A stretch of DNA of 64,000 bases from contig JAKARO010000003.1 of assembly GCA_021821885.1 (NCBI GenBank), forward strand, positions 1 through 64,000. Reading direction: 5' to 3'. The notes below the pieces were generated by a model. That model saw nothing but the letters and a program-made list of their open reading frames with translations. It ran no database searches and was not told the DNA's origin. Of the stretch, positions 23,912 to 33,457 are shown one piece after another. The number at the start of each line of letters is the position of its first letter. Position 1 is the stretch's first letter. This DNA comes from Pseudomonadota bacterium (lineage in GTDB: Bacteria; Pseudomonadota; Gammaproteobacteria; Acidithiobacillales; Acidithiobacillaceae). A program made the position numbers and the translations under genes.

Positions 23912-24781
23912 CTATTTTCGGGAAAATCCATCCAGTGTCCCGATTGCCCCATAAAGATCCGGTCGGCGGTCCCTGAACATTCCCCATTCTGTCCGATCTT
24001 TTTCAAGCGCCGACAGGTCCAGTTCTGCGCTGACCAGACCTTCTGCAAGATCGGCACGGGCAAGTAAAGCGCCAGTCCCGTCGGTGATGAAGGAACCCCC
24101 ATAGAACGTTATTTCTGCGCTCTTCCCAGTTTCCCGGCCAACCCGGTTCGCGGCAATGACCGGTATCATGTTGGCAGCCGCATGCCCCTGCATGACCCGG
24201 GTCCAATGGTCCCGGCTCTGGACTTCCGGATGCTCAGGTTCGGAACCAATGGCTGTAGGGTAAAGCAGGATTTCGGCGCCCTGCAGGGCCATGCACCGTG
24301 CAGCTTCAGGAAACCACTGGTCCCAGCAGATGGCAACGCCCAACCGGCCATAATGGGTAGAAAAGACGCGAAACCCGGTATCCCCCGGACTGAAATAGAA
24401 TTTTTCCTGGTAACCTGGTCCATCAGGAATATGGGCCTTCCGGTACAGGCCCAGGTTGCGGCCGTCCGCATCAAATACTATGAGACTGTTGAAGAAGGTG
24501 GTGCCGGCACGCTCATAGAAACTGGTGGGGAGGACCACCTGGAGTTCCCTGGAAAGTGCCTGCATGCGCCGGAGTGCCGGGTCCTGTTCCCGGAGATGTG
24601 CCAGACCAAAATGGGCAGGATCCTGGTCCTTGCAGAAATAGGGAGTGCTGAACAGTTCCTGCAGCAGAATGATCTGGGCACCTTGGGCGGCTGCCCGACG
24701 GACCCAGTGTTCCGCTTTTTCCAGGTTCTGCTCCGGATTTTCACCAACAGCCATCTGAATGGCGGCGACATGGACACGCAT
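23912..24781 (-). CDS. aguB: N-carbamoylputrescine amidase
   Basis: A 289-residue carbon-nitrogen hydrolase converting N-carbamoylputrescine to putrescine, CO2 and ammonia. The Glu-Lys-Cys triad is visible: LLQELFSTPYFC, GLYRKAHIPDGPGYQEKFYF, and GVAICWDQWFPEAAR. Length and the QWFPEAAR motif fit AguB, not nitrilases in general. The partner agmatine deiminase is encoded 12 kb away on the same strand, so the agmatine-to-putrescine route is complete but split. Confidence 0.88.
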   Translation of the reverse strand: MRVHVAAIQMAVGENPEQNLEKAEHWVRRAAAQGAQIILLQELFSTPYFCKDQDPAHFGLAHLREQDPALRRMQALSRELQVVLPTSFYERAGTTFFNSLIVFDADGRNLGLYRKAHIPDGPGYQEKFYFSPGDTGFRVFSTHYGRLGVAICWDQWFPEAARCMALQGAEILLYPTAIGSEPEHPEVQSRDHWTRVMQGHAAANMIPVIAANRVGRETGKSAEITFYGGSFITDGTGALLARADLAEGLVSAELDLSALEKDRTEWGMFRDRRPDLYGAIGTLDGFSRK

Positions 24782-24854
24782 CTTGACCGGTTCTCCCTCT
24801 GTTTTCCGGAAGAATACGCCTGCCGGCGGCCCGCATTCAACGTCCGGCGGCAGG

Positions 24855-25496
24855 TCAGTCGCCAGCTCCCGTAAGGACTTGCCGGAGACTGTGACTTCCT
24901 AGGGCACCGTGAATGATCTGTATCCGGCCACGGCGATCGCGATAGACCATCGTTGGGACGAGTTTCTGTCCGCTGGCCTTGAGCAGATTAAGGTTCTGTG
25001 CCATTTCCCTGCGGCTCCTGGGGGTGGGAAGTGTGCCGGAAATCCCACCATAATGGGACCTGCTGAATCCCTGTTCATTTTTCTGCAGGGCGGCCAATGG
25101 ATCTGGCGCTTCCAGGATGCTGGCCGCCTTGTCCGGACTGCTGGCGGAAAGAAAACCTACAACAATATAGCGGACTTGTAGGCCAAGGCGCCCTATATCA
25201 GGCTGCAGTTCGTTGTAGAGCAGGTGACAGTAGGGACAGTTGGGGTCAAGAATATCGTATACGACCTTTTTGCCATGTCCCTGGGCAATCCAGTGGGACT
25301 CCCCCAGGCGTTTCCAGAAGGGCCCAGGAGGATGCGCGCTGACCGAACCGGTGGCCCAGACCATGCCAGATGGGAGCAGGGTTCCCGTCACCAGCAGGCA
25401 CACGGAGGCCAGCAGCGCCCGCATGAACGCGACAGACCGGAATCCATGCAGCCCGCTGGATCGTGTGCAGGGCTCTTGTGCGGGCAGGCTCGGCAT
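24855..25496 (-). CDS. DsbC/DsbG-like periplasmic thiol:disulfide protein
   Basis: A 213-residue thioredoxin-fold protein exported by a signal sequence with an unusually long N-region: hydrophobic MRALLASVCLLVTGTLLP starts at residue 25. The active site DPNCPYCHLL has CPYC as in DsbC/DsbG, and VPTMVYRDRRGR gives the cis-proline. The dimerisation domain is short compared with DsbC. The ATG at 25496 has AGGGAGA at good spacing, so the long N-region appears real. A palindrome lies just upstream of the start. No DsbD is nearby. Confidence 0.75.
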   Translation of the reverse strand: MPSLPAQEPCTRSSGLHGFRSVAFMRALLASVCLLVTGTLLPSGMVWATGSVSAHPPGPFWKRLGESHWIAQGHGKKVVYDILDPNCPYCHLLYNELQPDIGRLGLQVRYIVVGFLSASSPDKAASILEAPDPLAALQKNEQGFSRSHYGGISGTLPTPRSRREMAQNLNLLKASGQKLVPTMVYRDRRGRIQIIHGALGSHSLRQVLTGAGD

Positions 25497-25514
25497 AATG
25501 TATCTCCCTAGGGC

Positions 25515-25530
25515 GGACAGGTTTCTGTCC
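25515..25530. promoter_or_regulatory. Palindrome upstream of dsbC/G-like gene
   Basis: GGACAG-GTTT-CTGTCC is a perfect 6-bp inverted repeat, 18 bases before the ATG on the minus strand. It may be an operator or a 5'-leader hairpin. Confidence 0.4.
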
Positions 25531-25917
25531 AGAAAGAAAGCAAAAGTTGCGCCATGGCATAAAAGGTGATCCAGTTGCCTGGATTTCGGCCCTGTTTCAA
25601 AGTCGAAATAGCATGTTGCATGCTTGGCGGTTTCCCCCTATATTCCCAAACATGAGATATGGGGCATACATGATGCTTATGGCTAATATTCTGTATGGTG
25701 CCAGTTTCGGTCATGCACAGAACTGGCTGCGGAGGCTGGATGCTGTTGGCATCCTATAGTCTTCTGGAGGCCGATGCTGCGACATCGGCCTTTCTGTATG
25801 GATGCCTGCCGTACGGGCCAGCCTGTTGTGGGGCAGTGAAACAAAGTATGGCAATGCTGGCGCATAATCCGGGTCTGGGTCGGATTGCGCAGCAGCATTT
25901 CCCTGGGAGGAACCTGG
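25531..25917. other. Intergenic stretch with hairpin, no convincing gene
   Basis: No supported CDS in 387 bases. The region holds GCATG-TTG-CATGC near 25616 and a perfect 8-bp stem GGCCGATG-CTGCGA-CATCGGCC at 25769-25790 followed by TTTCTG, which could terminate a short transcript. The short open frames lack ribosome sites. The 3' part should contain the promoter and leader of the NlpC/P60 gene. Confidence 0.4.
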
Positions 25918-27015
25918 ATGCATAGGCGGCTGCGACAGTGGCGGGTGGTGCTGGCCATTCCGGTATTGCTGGCAGGAAACGCGTGGGCTAGTGCCCATGT
26001 ACTCCATAATGGAATTCCCCACTCCCGGGTAATCGGCAAAATCCATGCCGGAACAAAATATTCCCGGGCCAGAATCTATGGGGAGCACCGGCGCTATAAA
26101 AGGTCCGCAAGGGCAGGCAGAAACCGGCTCCACAAGGAAACGGCGGCCTATGATTCCCTCACGCCTGGGGCACTACAGCTCATGCATCTCTCCCCGGTGC
26201 AGTTTGCCCGGGTGGGGGCAGCCCCCCAGCCCTCATTTCTTGTCCCTTTCCATGTCCAGGATGTTGCCCCAGCTGCGTTGTCTGTGACATCACCGGAGTT
26301 CATCAACCGCTCCCTTGTGATGGCAAGATATGGTGTGGTGGCCGCAGAAGTGACAGCGGCTGCCCGGCCTCCGGCGGGAGGTCCGGCTGAACCTGCATCT
26401 ATTGGATCTGTTACAGCAAACCCTGTCCGCCAGGTACCGCATCTGACACTTGCCCTGGAAATGCTCGCCAGCCGGGCCTACCATTGGGCCAGACATCCCC
26501 TTGAAACCCTGGAACAGAGCGGAGACGCGGCTGTGGGTGCCAAGGCTGCCGCAGAACTGGGAAGCGAGATTGCCAAAGCGGCACGCCGGGCCGCAGAAAG
26601 TGGCAGGACGTCTCCGGACAGCTGGTTCTCACCAAGAGGCCTGGTGAGCGCTGCGCTGAAATTTATAGGCGCTCCCTACCGCTGGGGAGGCGCGAGCCCG
26701 GCCTCTGGTTTTGACTGCAGTGGCTTTGTCCATTATGTCCTGGCAAAATTTGACGTTTCTGTTCCCCGAACTTCCTATGCCCAGGCGGTTTCCCTGCCGA
26801 GAATATCGGAGAGTCAGCTCAGACCGGGTGATCTGGTGTTTTTTGATACGCTCAACCGCCCCTATTCCCATGTGGGAATCTACATCGGGCACGACCGGTT
26901 TGTAAGTGCCCAGACTCCCTCGACCGGTGTACAGGTGGCAAACCTCAGGGATCCGTACTGGGCGGCCCGGTTTGATGGAGCCCGGAGGGTGCCTGGAATT
27001 TTTCATGTTTCCTGA
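25918..27015 (+). CDS. NlpC/P60-family cell-wall hydrolase
   Basis: A 365-residue exported protein. The signal peptide spans residues 1-24 (RRLRQWRVVLAIPVLLAGNAWA), then ~220 residues of low-conservation spacer, then a C-terminal NlpC/P60 endopeptidase domain. Catalytic landmarks are GASPASGFDCSGFVHYVL (Cys), RPGDLVFFDT, and YSHVGIYIGHDRFV (His). Such enzymes cleave peptide crosslinks or stem peptides in the periplasm. ATG 25918 has GGGAGG 7 bases upstream; an upstream GTG is less likely. The spacer may bind wall polymers but shows no LysM motif. Confidence 0.85.
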   Translation: MHRRLRQWRVVLAIPVLLAGNAWASAHVLHNGIPHSRVIGKIHAGTKYSRARIYGEHRRYKRSARAGRNRLHKETAAYDSLTPGALQLMHLSPVQFARVGAAPQPSFLVPFHVQDVAPAALSVTSPEFINRSLVMARYGVVAAEVTAAARPPAGGPAEPASIGSVTANPVRQVPHLTLALEMLASRAYHWARHPLETLEQSGDAAVGAKAAAELGSEIAKAARRAAESGRTSPDSWFSPRGLVSAALKFIGAPYRWGGASPASGFDCSGFVHYVLAKFDVSVPRTSYAQAVSLPRISESQLRPGDLVFFDTLNRPYSHVGIYIGHDRFVSAQTPSTGVQVANLRDPYWAARFDGARRVPGIFHVS

Positions 27016-27362
27016 AGAATCCGGTTTTTCCAGGCAATTCTAGCCGCAACGCTTCCCGGAAGGCCGGTTGCATGAATGCTTCCGGGCAGCGATCTAACTG
27101 TTTCCGGGCAACAACGGCGGAAAGATGGCGGGCACAGATCGCGGATGCAGTTTTTCCGGGAAGGCGTGTCCGGCCAGGATGCGCACAGACCGCTCCTTCC
27201 AGTGCTGCACCTGGCCCAAAATTCTGCGATACTGGTGACAGGTCCACGGAACCGGAAAAGGGGATCCAGGTGCCAGCGCCGGCGATACCACTGCGGACAC
27301 TGGAACTCTGGACAAATACGGCCAAAGACCGGCGTTAGATCTGTGCCGTTTCTGCCTGCAGG
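27016..27362. other. Intergenic region, possible gene remnant on minus strand
   Basis: Nothing convincing. Two overlapping minus-strand frames have protein-like stretches (LGQVQHWKERSVRILAGHAFPEK and CARHLSAVVARKQLDRCPEAF) but in different frames and without ribosome sites, as a frameshifted remnant would. No terminator of the classic form was found after the NlpC gene. Confidence 0.3.
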
Positions 27363-27707
27363 TCAGTCCTCTGGCAGGCTGTTCTTCCTTCTCCCGGGAG
27401 GGTTACTCTGGTCCAGACGTGCCATGAGCCGGAACCCTCCGACCATTCCTTCAATGCGTTCTTCGAGCCGCTTCTGCCAGTTGCTACCCAGAGCCCAGGA
27501 TTTGCATGGTATGGCGGCAGTGCCAGAGGCCTGGGCCGGGCAGGGGCTGTCTAGGACGACGAGAAGATCCGCCTCGTGGCCGGTTGGGGTACCCGCTTCA
27601 GCTTCCAGCCATTCCCCTCCTATCGCTGCCGCCATGAGTGCGGCAGCACTGGCGATCTCGGGCCGGTGGGGGTGGTGGAACCGTATGCGTGCAGGGCGCT
27701 TGTACAT
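27363..27707 (-). CDS. Possible degenerate low-molecular-weight phosphatase-like protein
   Basis: A 114-residue protein. Its layout (RIRFHHPHRPEIASAAAL, GHEADLLVVLD, PCKSWALGSNWQKRLEERIEGMV) recalls LMW tyrosine phosphatases and arsenate reductases, in which a first strand leads to CX5R, a later strand gives ADLV, and a basic helix closes the domain. The CX5R nucleophile loop is absent, so it would be inactive. The match is weak and it may be an unrelated hypothetical. It is divergent from the helicase gene. Confidence 0.5.
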   Translation of the reverse strand: MYKRPARIRFHHPHRPEIASAAALMAAAIGGEWLEAEAGTPTGHEADLLVVLDSPCPAQASGTAAIPCKSWALGSNWQKRLEERIEGMVGGFRLMARLDQSNPPGRRKNSLPED

Positions 27708-27744
27708 GCTGGCAGAATAGCAATCGTAGGGTGGATACGAAAGG

Positions 27745-29682
27745 ATGGATGAAAAACTCTGGGAATACCGGCTGGGCGCTTCTGGTCCCCTGGCGCAGCT
27801 GTTTCCCGGTTTCCGGCCGCGTTCGCAGCAGCAGGCTATGGCCGCCAGGGTTGCCGTTATTCTTGAGCATGGGGGGGTTGGACTCCTCGAAGCAGGAACG
27901 GGAACAGGAAAAAGCTTTGCCTACCTTCTTCCTGCCCTGCATTCAGGGCGCAAGGTGCTGGTTTCGACCGGAAGCAGGGCCCTGCAGGACCAGATTCTGG
28001 AAAAGGACCTTCCGGTCCTGCTGAAGGCTGTGCCGCAAAAAGTGCGTGCTGTCCGCCTCAAGGGTCGGGGGAATTATCTGTGTCATTACCGTTTTGGCCG
28101 GGCATTGCGGGAAGGGGTTCCTCACGGCATTGCCAGCGATCTCCAGAAGGTAGCCCATTGGGCAGGATGGAGCCGCGAGGGAGATATTGCGGAACTGGTG
28201 GGAATTGGAGAGGATTCCGCTGTCTGGCCAATGGTTACGTCCACCAGGGAGAACTGTCTGGGCAGTGAATGCCCGGACCAGGGAAAATGCCATGTACTGG
28301 AAGCCAGGCGCCGTGCTCAGGAAGCCGAGCTTGTAGTCGTCAACCACCATCTGCTTCTTTCCGATCTCGCGCTGAAAGCGGGCGGAAAGGGGGATCTTCT
28401 TCCTCGTACGGACGCTGTAATTATTGATGAGGCACACCAGCTGCCCGACCTGGCCAGCCAGTATCTTGGGCAGCATCTTGGGGCATATCAGCTCCTTGAG
28501 TGGGTGAGGGATACCCGTGATGCCATGCTGGCCGAGGCACCCGATGATTCTGGACTTCTCGGGGCCTGTGATGTCCTAGAGGGACAACTGGAGAAATGGC
28601 TGCAGTGGGGCCGGGGACATCTGGAAGGACGCAGGGAATGGCGTCCAGACCGGTCAGGACCACTGGAAACGGAATTTGCGGAACTTGTTCCTCTGGTGTC
28701 CGGGCTGACAGCCTATCTCTCAGAAGCTGGAGACCGTGGCAGGCTCCTCGACCAGTGTCGTACCAGGGGGGACGCTCTGGAGGGTAGCGTGTGTTTTTTT
28801 GCGGATCCAGAGGTGGTGGAGACCAAGGTCCGCTGGCTGGAGAGGCGCGGGCGCAGCCTGATCCTGCACGCTACGCCCCTGGATATGGCCGAGATTCTGC
28901 AGAAGGTACTGTTTGCAACGGTCCCGGCCATCATTCTTACCAGTGCAACGCTTGCCGTAGAAGGAAATTTTTCCTCGCTTGAGCAGAGCCTGGGACTCTC
29001 TGGCAGTGTGTGTCTGGTGGCTGGATCGTCCTTTGATTACAGCCGCCAGACTCTGCTCTATCTTCCGGAGGGTCTTTCTGCCCCGGCTGATCCGGATTAT
29101 GTCCGTCAGTGCGTGGAGGCGGTTCTGCCAGTAATTCGTGCAAGCAGGGGGCGGAGTTTCTTCCTCTTTACAAGTCACCGTGCTCTGAGAGAGGCAGCGG
29201 CGCTTCTGCGGGACAGTCTGGAATATCCTCTTCTGGTGCAGGGGGAGATGCCACGCCCTCGCCTCCTGGAACAGTTCCGGCGTTCTGGAAATGCCGTTCT
29301 GTTGGGTGCAGCCAGTTTCTGGGAAGGAGTCGATGTGCAGGGAGAAGTGCTTTCTACGGTCATTATCGACAAGCTGCCCTTTGCGAGTCCAGGGGATCCG
29401 GTGCTACAGGCGCGCATGGAGAGAGTTCTCGCCCAGGGAGGAGACCCTTTTCTTGCCATCCAGGTACCACAGGCTGTGATTGCTCTGCGTCAGGGGGTGG
29501 GCCGTCTGATCCGTTCAGAAAGTGATCGGGGAGTGCTTGTGATTTGTGATCCCCGGCTGCGCAGCAGGGGATACGGACGTATTTTTCTGCGCAGTTTGCC
29601 ACCAATGCCGGTTACCTGCGATGTATTGGACGTGGGGGCATTCTGGGAAAAGGAATCGGATGAAAACCTGGCTTGCAATTGA
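27745..29682 (+). CDS. DinG/YoaA-family ATP-dependent DNA helicase
   Basis: A 645-residue superfamily 2 helicase with XPD-like iron-sulfur cluster. Walker A is AGTGTGKSFAYLLPAL, the DEAH box is AVIIDEAHQLPDL, and four cysteines (GNYLCHYR, then NCLGSECPDQGKCHV) sit between motifs I and II. Later motifs are ILTSATL and QGVGRLIRSESDRG. It should unwind DNA 5' to 3'. The length fits YoaA more than the ~715-residue DinG. Its end overlaps tsaB by 23 bases. Confidence 0.88.
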   Translation: MDEKLWEYRLGASGPLAQLFPGFRPRSQQQAMAARVAVILEHGGVGLLEAGTGTGKSFAYLLPALHSGRKVLVSTGSRALQDQILEKDLPVLLKAVPQKVRAVRLKGRGNYLCHYRFGRALREGVPHGIASDLQKVAHWAGWSREGDIAELVGIGEDSAVWPMVTSTRENCLGSECPDQGKCHVLEARRRAQEAELVVVNHHLLLSDLALKAGGKGDLLPRTDAVIIDEAHQLPDLASQYLGQHLGAYQLLEWVRDTRDAMLAEAPDDSGLLGACDVLEGQLEKWLQWGRGHLEGRREWRPDRSGPLETEFAELVPLVSGLTAYLSEAGDRGRLLDQCRTRGDALEGSVCFFADPEVVETKVRWLERRGRSLILHATPLDMAEILQKVLFATVPAIILTSATLAVEGNFSSLEQSLGLSGSVCLVAGSSFDYSRQTLLYLPEGLSAPADPDYVRQCVEAVLPVIRASRGRSFFLFTSHRALREAAALLRDSLEYPLLVQGEMPRPRLLEQFRRSGNAVLLGAASFWEGVDVQGEVLSTVIIDKLPFASPGDPVLQARMERVLAQGGDPFLAIQVPQAVIALRQGVGRLIRSESDRGVLVICDPRLRSRGYGRIFLRSLPPMPVTCDVLDVGAFWEKESDENLACN

Positions 29683-30349
29683 TACGGCAACGGAAGCCTG
29701 CTCTGTAGCCCTGGCTTGTGGCGACCGGCTATGGGAGGACTCCAGAATTGCCGCACCCAACCAGCATGGCCAGCTTCTTCTGCCCATGATTCATGGGGTT
29801 CTGGGGCAGGGAGGTTTGTCCCTGGAGGAAGTGGACGCCATAGCCTGTGGAATTGGGCCCGGCGGTTTTACAGCCGTCCGGCTGGGGATCAGTACTGCCC
29901 AGGGACTTGCACAGGCCTTGGACAGACCGGTCTTCCCTGTATCCAGTCTGCAGGCCTTGGCTGCAGGAGACCCCCAACCTGCCACTTTGGTTGCGGTGGA
30001 TGCGCGCCGATCCGAAGTCTATGCGGCAGCCTTCTATCGGGATGGGGACGGTATTCCCCAGCTGCTGGGCCAGGAACGGGTGAGCCGGCCGGAAGATCTT
30101 GCATGGCCCCCCCCTCTTCCAGCCGGTGCCGGGTCGTGGGCAGGCACCGGGTCTGGCTGGGACCTGTATGCCAGTTTTTGGCAGGGAGGGAGCCCTCCTA
30201 TTGCGTGGGTTGCCGGACGCTATCCCCTGGCCAGGGAAGTGCTCTCCCTGGCCAGATACCGCTGGTGGGCCAGAAAAGACCAGGGAATTTCACCAGAGGC
30301 CATGGAACCGCACTATATCCGTCCTTCCCAGGCCGAGGAAAAGCGATGA
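29660..30349 (+). CDS. tsaB: tRNA threonylcarbamoyladenosine modification protein TsaB
   Basis: A 229-residue Kae1-fold protein that partners TsaD and TsaE in making t6A37 of ANN-decoding tRNAs. Family hallmarks are LAIDTATEACSVAL at the N-terminus and CGIGPGGFTAVRLGISTAQGLA. ATG 29660 is preferred because the ASKHA fold begins there; it lies inside the helicase gene, whose stop is at 29682. RimI follows with a 4-base overlap, the common tsaB-rimI pair. Confidence 0.93.
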   Translation: MKTWLAIDTATEACSVALACGDRLWEDSRIAAPNQHGQLLLPMIHGVLGQGGLSLEEVDAIACGIGPGGFTAVRLGISTAQGLAQALDRPVFPVSSLQALAAGDPQPATLVAVDARRSEVYAAAFYRDGDGIPQLLGQERVSRPEDLAWPPPLPAGAGSWAGTGSGWDLYASFWQGGSPPIAWVAGRYPLAREVLSLARYRWWARKDQGISPEAMEPHYIRPSQAEEKR

Positions 30350-30819
30350 CGCAGCTTCGTCCGATGCAGGCAGGAGACCTGGACGCGGTTGCGGAACTGG
30401 AAGCACGAATTTCTCCTGGTCCCTGGACCCGGGGGATCTTCCGCGACTGCCTGGTGGCAGGGTATGATGCGTGGATCGCTACAGATGGCCATGCTGCTCT
30501 TCTCGGCTTTGGGGTGCTTTCCGTTGGGGCTTCGGAAGCCCACATCCTTAATCTTGGGGTGGATCCAGGATTTCGCCGCCGTGGCCACGGTCGCCAGATC
30601 CTGCAACACCTGCTTGGCAGGGCCTGGCAGCTGGGTGCAGAAAGGGCTTTTCTTGAGGTTCGTGTTTCCAACCACGGTGCCCAGTGTCTTTACCATTCCT
30701 TTGGCTTCCATGAAATCGGCGTACGCTTGAATTATTATCGTAATCCGGATGGCCGGGAGGACGCGCTGGTGCTGTCCCTTTCCTTGGACCATCCCCTGAT
30801 GTCGACAGCAGAGAGCTAG
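30346..30819 (+). CDS. rimI: Ribosomal-protein-alanine N-acetyltransferase RimI
   Basis: A 157-residue GNAT acetyltransferase. Acetyl-CoA-binding motif A reads [21 protein letters not shown], and the C-terminal [20 protein letters not shown] gives the RimI-type helix and Tyr. It acetylates the N-terminus of S18 in E. coli. ATG 30346 overlaps the tsaB stop (ATGA). Confidence 0.88.
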   Translation: MTQLRPMQAGDLDAVAELEARISPGPWTRGIFRDCLVAGYDAWIATDGHAALLGFGVLSVGASEAHILNLGVDPGFRRRGHGRQILQHLLGRAWQLGAERAFLEVRVSNHGAQCLYHSFGFHEIGVRLNYYRNPDGREDALVLSLSLDHPLMSTAES

Positions 30820-30823
30820 TTCC

Positions 30824-32440
30824 ATGTCCCAGACCACAGAGGCGCCACGCCTTCCGTCCCTGCAGGACGAGATCCGGCGCCGCCGTACATTTGCCATAAT
30901 TTCCCATCCAGATGCCGGAAAAACCACCCTGACCGAAAAGCTCCTTCTTTTTGGTGGCGCAATCCAGATGGCAGGCACAGTAAAGGCTAGGAAAAGTGGC
31001 CGCCATGCCACCAGTGACTGGATGGCCATTGAAAAAAACCGGGGTATTTCTGTCGCCAGCTCCGTAATGCAGTTTGAATATGTTGGCCATGTAATCAACC
31101 TGCTGGATACGCCTGGGCACCAGGATTTCTCTGAGGATACCTACCGGGTGCTCACAGCGGTAGATTCCGCACTGATGGTTATCGATGGCGGCAATGGGGT
31201 TGAAGCGCAAACTATCCGCCTTCTGGAGGTCTGCCGGTTGCGGGATACACCCATTATTACGTTCATGAACAAGTTTGACCGGGAAAGCCGTGACCCGACA
31301 GAACTCATGGATGAAGTGGAATCGGTCCTTGGCATCCAGTGCGCCCCAGTAACCTGGCCGGTCGGGATGGGCCGGCATTTCCGGGGAGTCTATCACCTGC
31401 TCCATGATGAAATGCTGGTTTTTGCCCCTGGCCAGGAGGGCCGTGACCAGGAACTGGAACGCATCGCCGGGCTCACGAATCCGGAGCTTGACCGACGGTT
31501 TCCGGACGAAATCGAGGAACTCCGGGAGACTGTTGAACTCCTGCGTGCAGCAGGGCATCCGTTTGATGCGCAGGCTTTTCTTTCCGGCCAGCAGACACCG
31601 GTTTTCTTTGGTTCGGCGATAAACAATTTCGGTGTCCGGGAACTTCTGCAGGCGCTTATTGATTGGGCACCGGGGCCGCGCCCAAGACCTGCGACGGACC
31701 GGGAAGTGCGCCCGGAAGAGGCGGAATTTTCGGGTTTTGTTTTCAAGATCCAGGCCAATATGGATCCGCAGCATCGTGACCGTGTGGCTTTTCTCCGTAT
31801 CTGTTCGGGACATTTCCGGCGTGGAATGCGGATTCGCCATCTCCGGCTCGGGAGGGACCTGCAGGTCCATAATCCCATCACTTTTCTAGCCAGGGAGCGG
31901 GAGCTGGTGGAGGATGCGTATGCCGGGGATATCATTGGCCTGCACAACCATGGCAGTATCCAGATCGGAGACAGTTTCAGCACCGGTGAAGTGCTGCAGT
32001 TCACGGGGATCCCCTACTTCGCGCCTGAACTTTTCCGCCGAGTCCGCCTGCGCAATCCCCTGAAGGCAAAACAGCTGCAGAAAGGTCTGCAGCAGCTGGC
32101 AGAAGAAGGTGCGACCCAGGTTTTCCGACCCTTGGGTGGCGGAGACCTGATTCTGGGCGCAGTGGGTATTTTGCAGTTTGATGTGGTGGCCGAGCGGCTG
32201 AGGAGCGAATATGCAGTCGAAGCAGCCTTTGATCCCGCCAGCATACAGACTGCCCGATGGATTGACTGTCCCGACAGCCGGATGCTGGAGGATTTCGTGC
32301 GCCGGCATGAGGAACATCTGGCAGAGGATGCGGGTGGCCGCCTGGCTTATCTGGCACCTACCCGTGTCAATCTGGACCTGACAATAGAACGCTGGCCACA
32401 GATCCTGTTTCACAGCACACGGGAACACGCAACAGGATGA
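30824..32440 (+). CDS. prfC: Peptide chain release factor 3
   Basis: A 538-residue translational GTPase that recycles RF1/RF2. G motifs are [29 protein letters not shown] and [12 protein letters not shown]. The length and C-terminal domain are normal for RF3 (E. coli 529). It follows rimI by 4 bases; its stop overlaps the Sel1-protein start by 4 bases. Confidence 0.95.
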   Translation: MSQTTEAPRLPSLQDEIRRRRTFAIISHPDAGKTTLTEKLLLFGGAIQMAGTVKARKSGRHATSDWMAIEKNRGISVASSVMQFEYVGHVINLLDTPGHQDFSEDTYRVLTAVDSALMVIDGGNGVEAQTIRLLEVCRLRDTPIITFMNKFDRESRDPTELMDEVESVLGIQCAPVTWPVGMGRHFRGVYHLLHDEMLVFAPGQEGRDQELERIAGLTNPELDRRFPDEIEELRETVELLRAAGHPFDAQAFLSGQQTPVFFGSAINNFGVRELLQALIDWAPGPRPRPATDREVRPEEAEFSGFVFKIQANMDPQHRDRVAFLRICSGHFRRGMRIRHLRLGRDLQVHNPITFLARERELVEDAYAGDIIGLHNHGSIQIGDSFSTGEVLQFTGIPYFAPELFRRVRLRNPLKAKQLQKGLQQLAEEGATQVFRPLGGGDLILGAVGILQFDVVAERLRSEYAVEAAFDPASIQTARWIDCPDSRMLEDFVRRHEEHLAEDAGGRLAYLAPTRVNLDLTIERWPQILFHSTREHATG

Positions 32441-32940
32441 AACCCGGCACTGGTGCGGCAGGAGTAGGGGGGCTCGTACTATTCTGTCTGGTGGCCATTA
32501 TGCCTGCCGGGGCCAGTTCAAGGTGGGAAACGCTTCGGAATCGTGCCGAAAAAAATGTCAGCGCCCTGAACCAGCTGCAGAAAGCCGCCTTGGAGGGGCA
32601 GGGCAAGGCTCCCTTCTATCTGGGGACACTGTACGCCCCTCCAATTACCAGAACGGAAATTACCGTGAGAAAAAACTGGAAAAAAGCACTGCACTGGTAC
32701 CGTATGGCCTCGAAGCAGAACTCTGCCAGAGCGGACTTCGATCTTGGGATGGCCTATGAGGAGGGTTTGGGCGTCGCGCGGAATCTTGCTCTTTCCCGGT
32801 ACTATTTCCACCGCATGAGGGGCATCGCAGAACGTCGGGCTACGGCTGGACTGCCAGTGGCAGGAGGTCTGCGGCCAACTCTCCCACACGGAAGCACAGG
32901 CCGGTTCCAGGTTGCCCGACGGGCCATTCCAGGCTATTGA
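32437..32940 (+). CDS. Secreted Sel1-repeat protein
   Basis: A 167-residue protein with an N-terminal hydrophobic export signal ([18 protein letters not shown]) and one to two Sel1-type repeats ([48 protein letters not shown]). It ends soon after the last repeat with an unrelated basic tail, so it may be truncated. Sel1 proteins are adaptor scaffolds; its role is unknown. ATG overlaps the prfC stop. Confidence 0.68.
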   Translation: MKPGTGAAGVGGLVLFCLVAIMPAGASSRWETLRNRAEKNVSALNQLQKAALEGQGKAPFYLGTLYAPPITRTEITVRKNWKKALHWYRMASKQNSARADFDLGMAYEEGLGVARNLALSRYYFHRMRGIAERRATAGLPVAGGLRPTLPHGSTGRFQVARRAIPGY

Positions 32941-32965
32941 CAGACAGGGGGTCCCTAGTCAAAAT
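32937..32965 (+). promoter_or_regulatory. rpsT: Predicted rpsT promoter
   Basis: A consensus TTGACA (32937-32942), 17-base spacer and CAAAAT (32960-32965) lie at the end of the Sel1-protein gene, giving a leader of about 45 bases before the GTG of rpsT. Confidence 0.6.
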
Positions 32966-33018
32966 GGCGGACTTGGTTTTACCCGTTTCCCCGGGTGGAT
33001 GAATGCAAGGAGCAAAGA

Positions 33019-33297
33019 GTGGCAAATTCAGCACAGGCGCGCAAGCGCGCGCTTCAAAACCAGAAACGGCGTCTGCATAACACTAGCCTGCGCTCCCGCC
33101 TGCGCACGTATGTAAGGCACGTCCTGCGCGCTGTACGCAATGGCGACCAGGAGCAGGCCCGCACGGCCCTGCGCAGTGCTGAGTCCATTATTGACAGAAC
33201 CGCAGGGAAAGGTATTGTTCATCGCAATGTTGCGGCACGGACAAAAAGCCGCCTGTCCGCCCGAGTCAAGGCCATGGTCCAGACTGTGGCCTATTGA
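33019..33297 (+). CDS. rpsT: Small ribosomal subunit protein S20
   Basis: A 92-residue very basic helical protein starting VANSAQARKRALQNQKRR, the standard S20 N-terminus. GTG start at 33019 with AAGGAG 6 bases upstream; upstream residues of the open frame do not match S20. Carries its own promoter and terminator. A non-ATG start is usual for rpsT in several gammaproteobacteria and limits its expression. Confidence 0.95.
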   Translation: MANSAQARKRALQNQKRRLHNTSLRSRLRTYVRHVLRAVRNGDQEQARTALRSAESIIDRTAGKGIVHRNVAARTKSRLSARVKAMVQTVAY

Positions 33298-33326
33298 ACA
33301 GGCCGGGCAGCATCTTTCTACTGAAG

Positions 33327-33355
33327 AGGCCAGGCACCCCAGCCTGGCCTTTTTC
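33327..33355 (+). terminator. Terminator after rpsT
   Basis: A perfect 9-bp stem AGGCCAGGC / GCCTGGCCT with loop ACCCCA is followed by TTTTT. Confidence 0.9.
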
Positions 33356-33457
33356 ACGTTCTCTTTCTGTTTCGTGCTGGAGGCGCCAGGCCTGACCGGC
33401 AATAAGTCAGGCTGCCAGCCGGGCAGTTGAGTTGTGCGGAGATGGGTCCGGCCTTTA

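Noticed and set aside
30548-31870. 440-codon minus-strand frame opposite rimI/prfC
   Set aside because: Antisense shadow of RF3.
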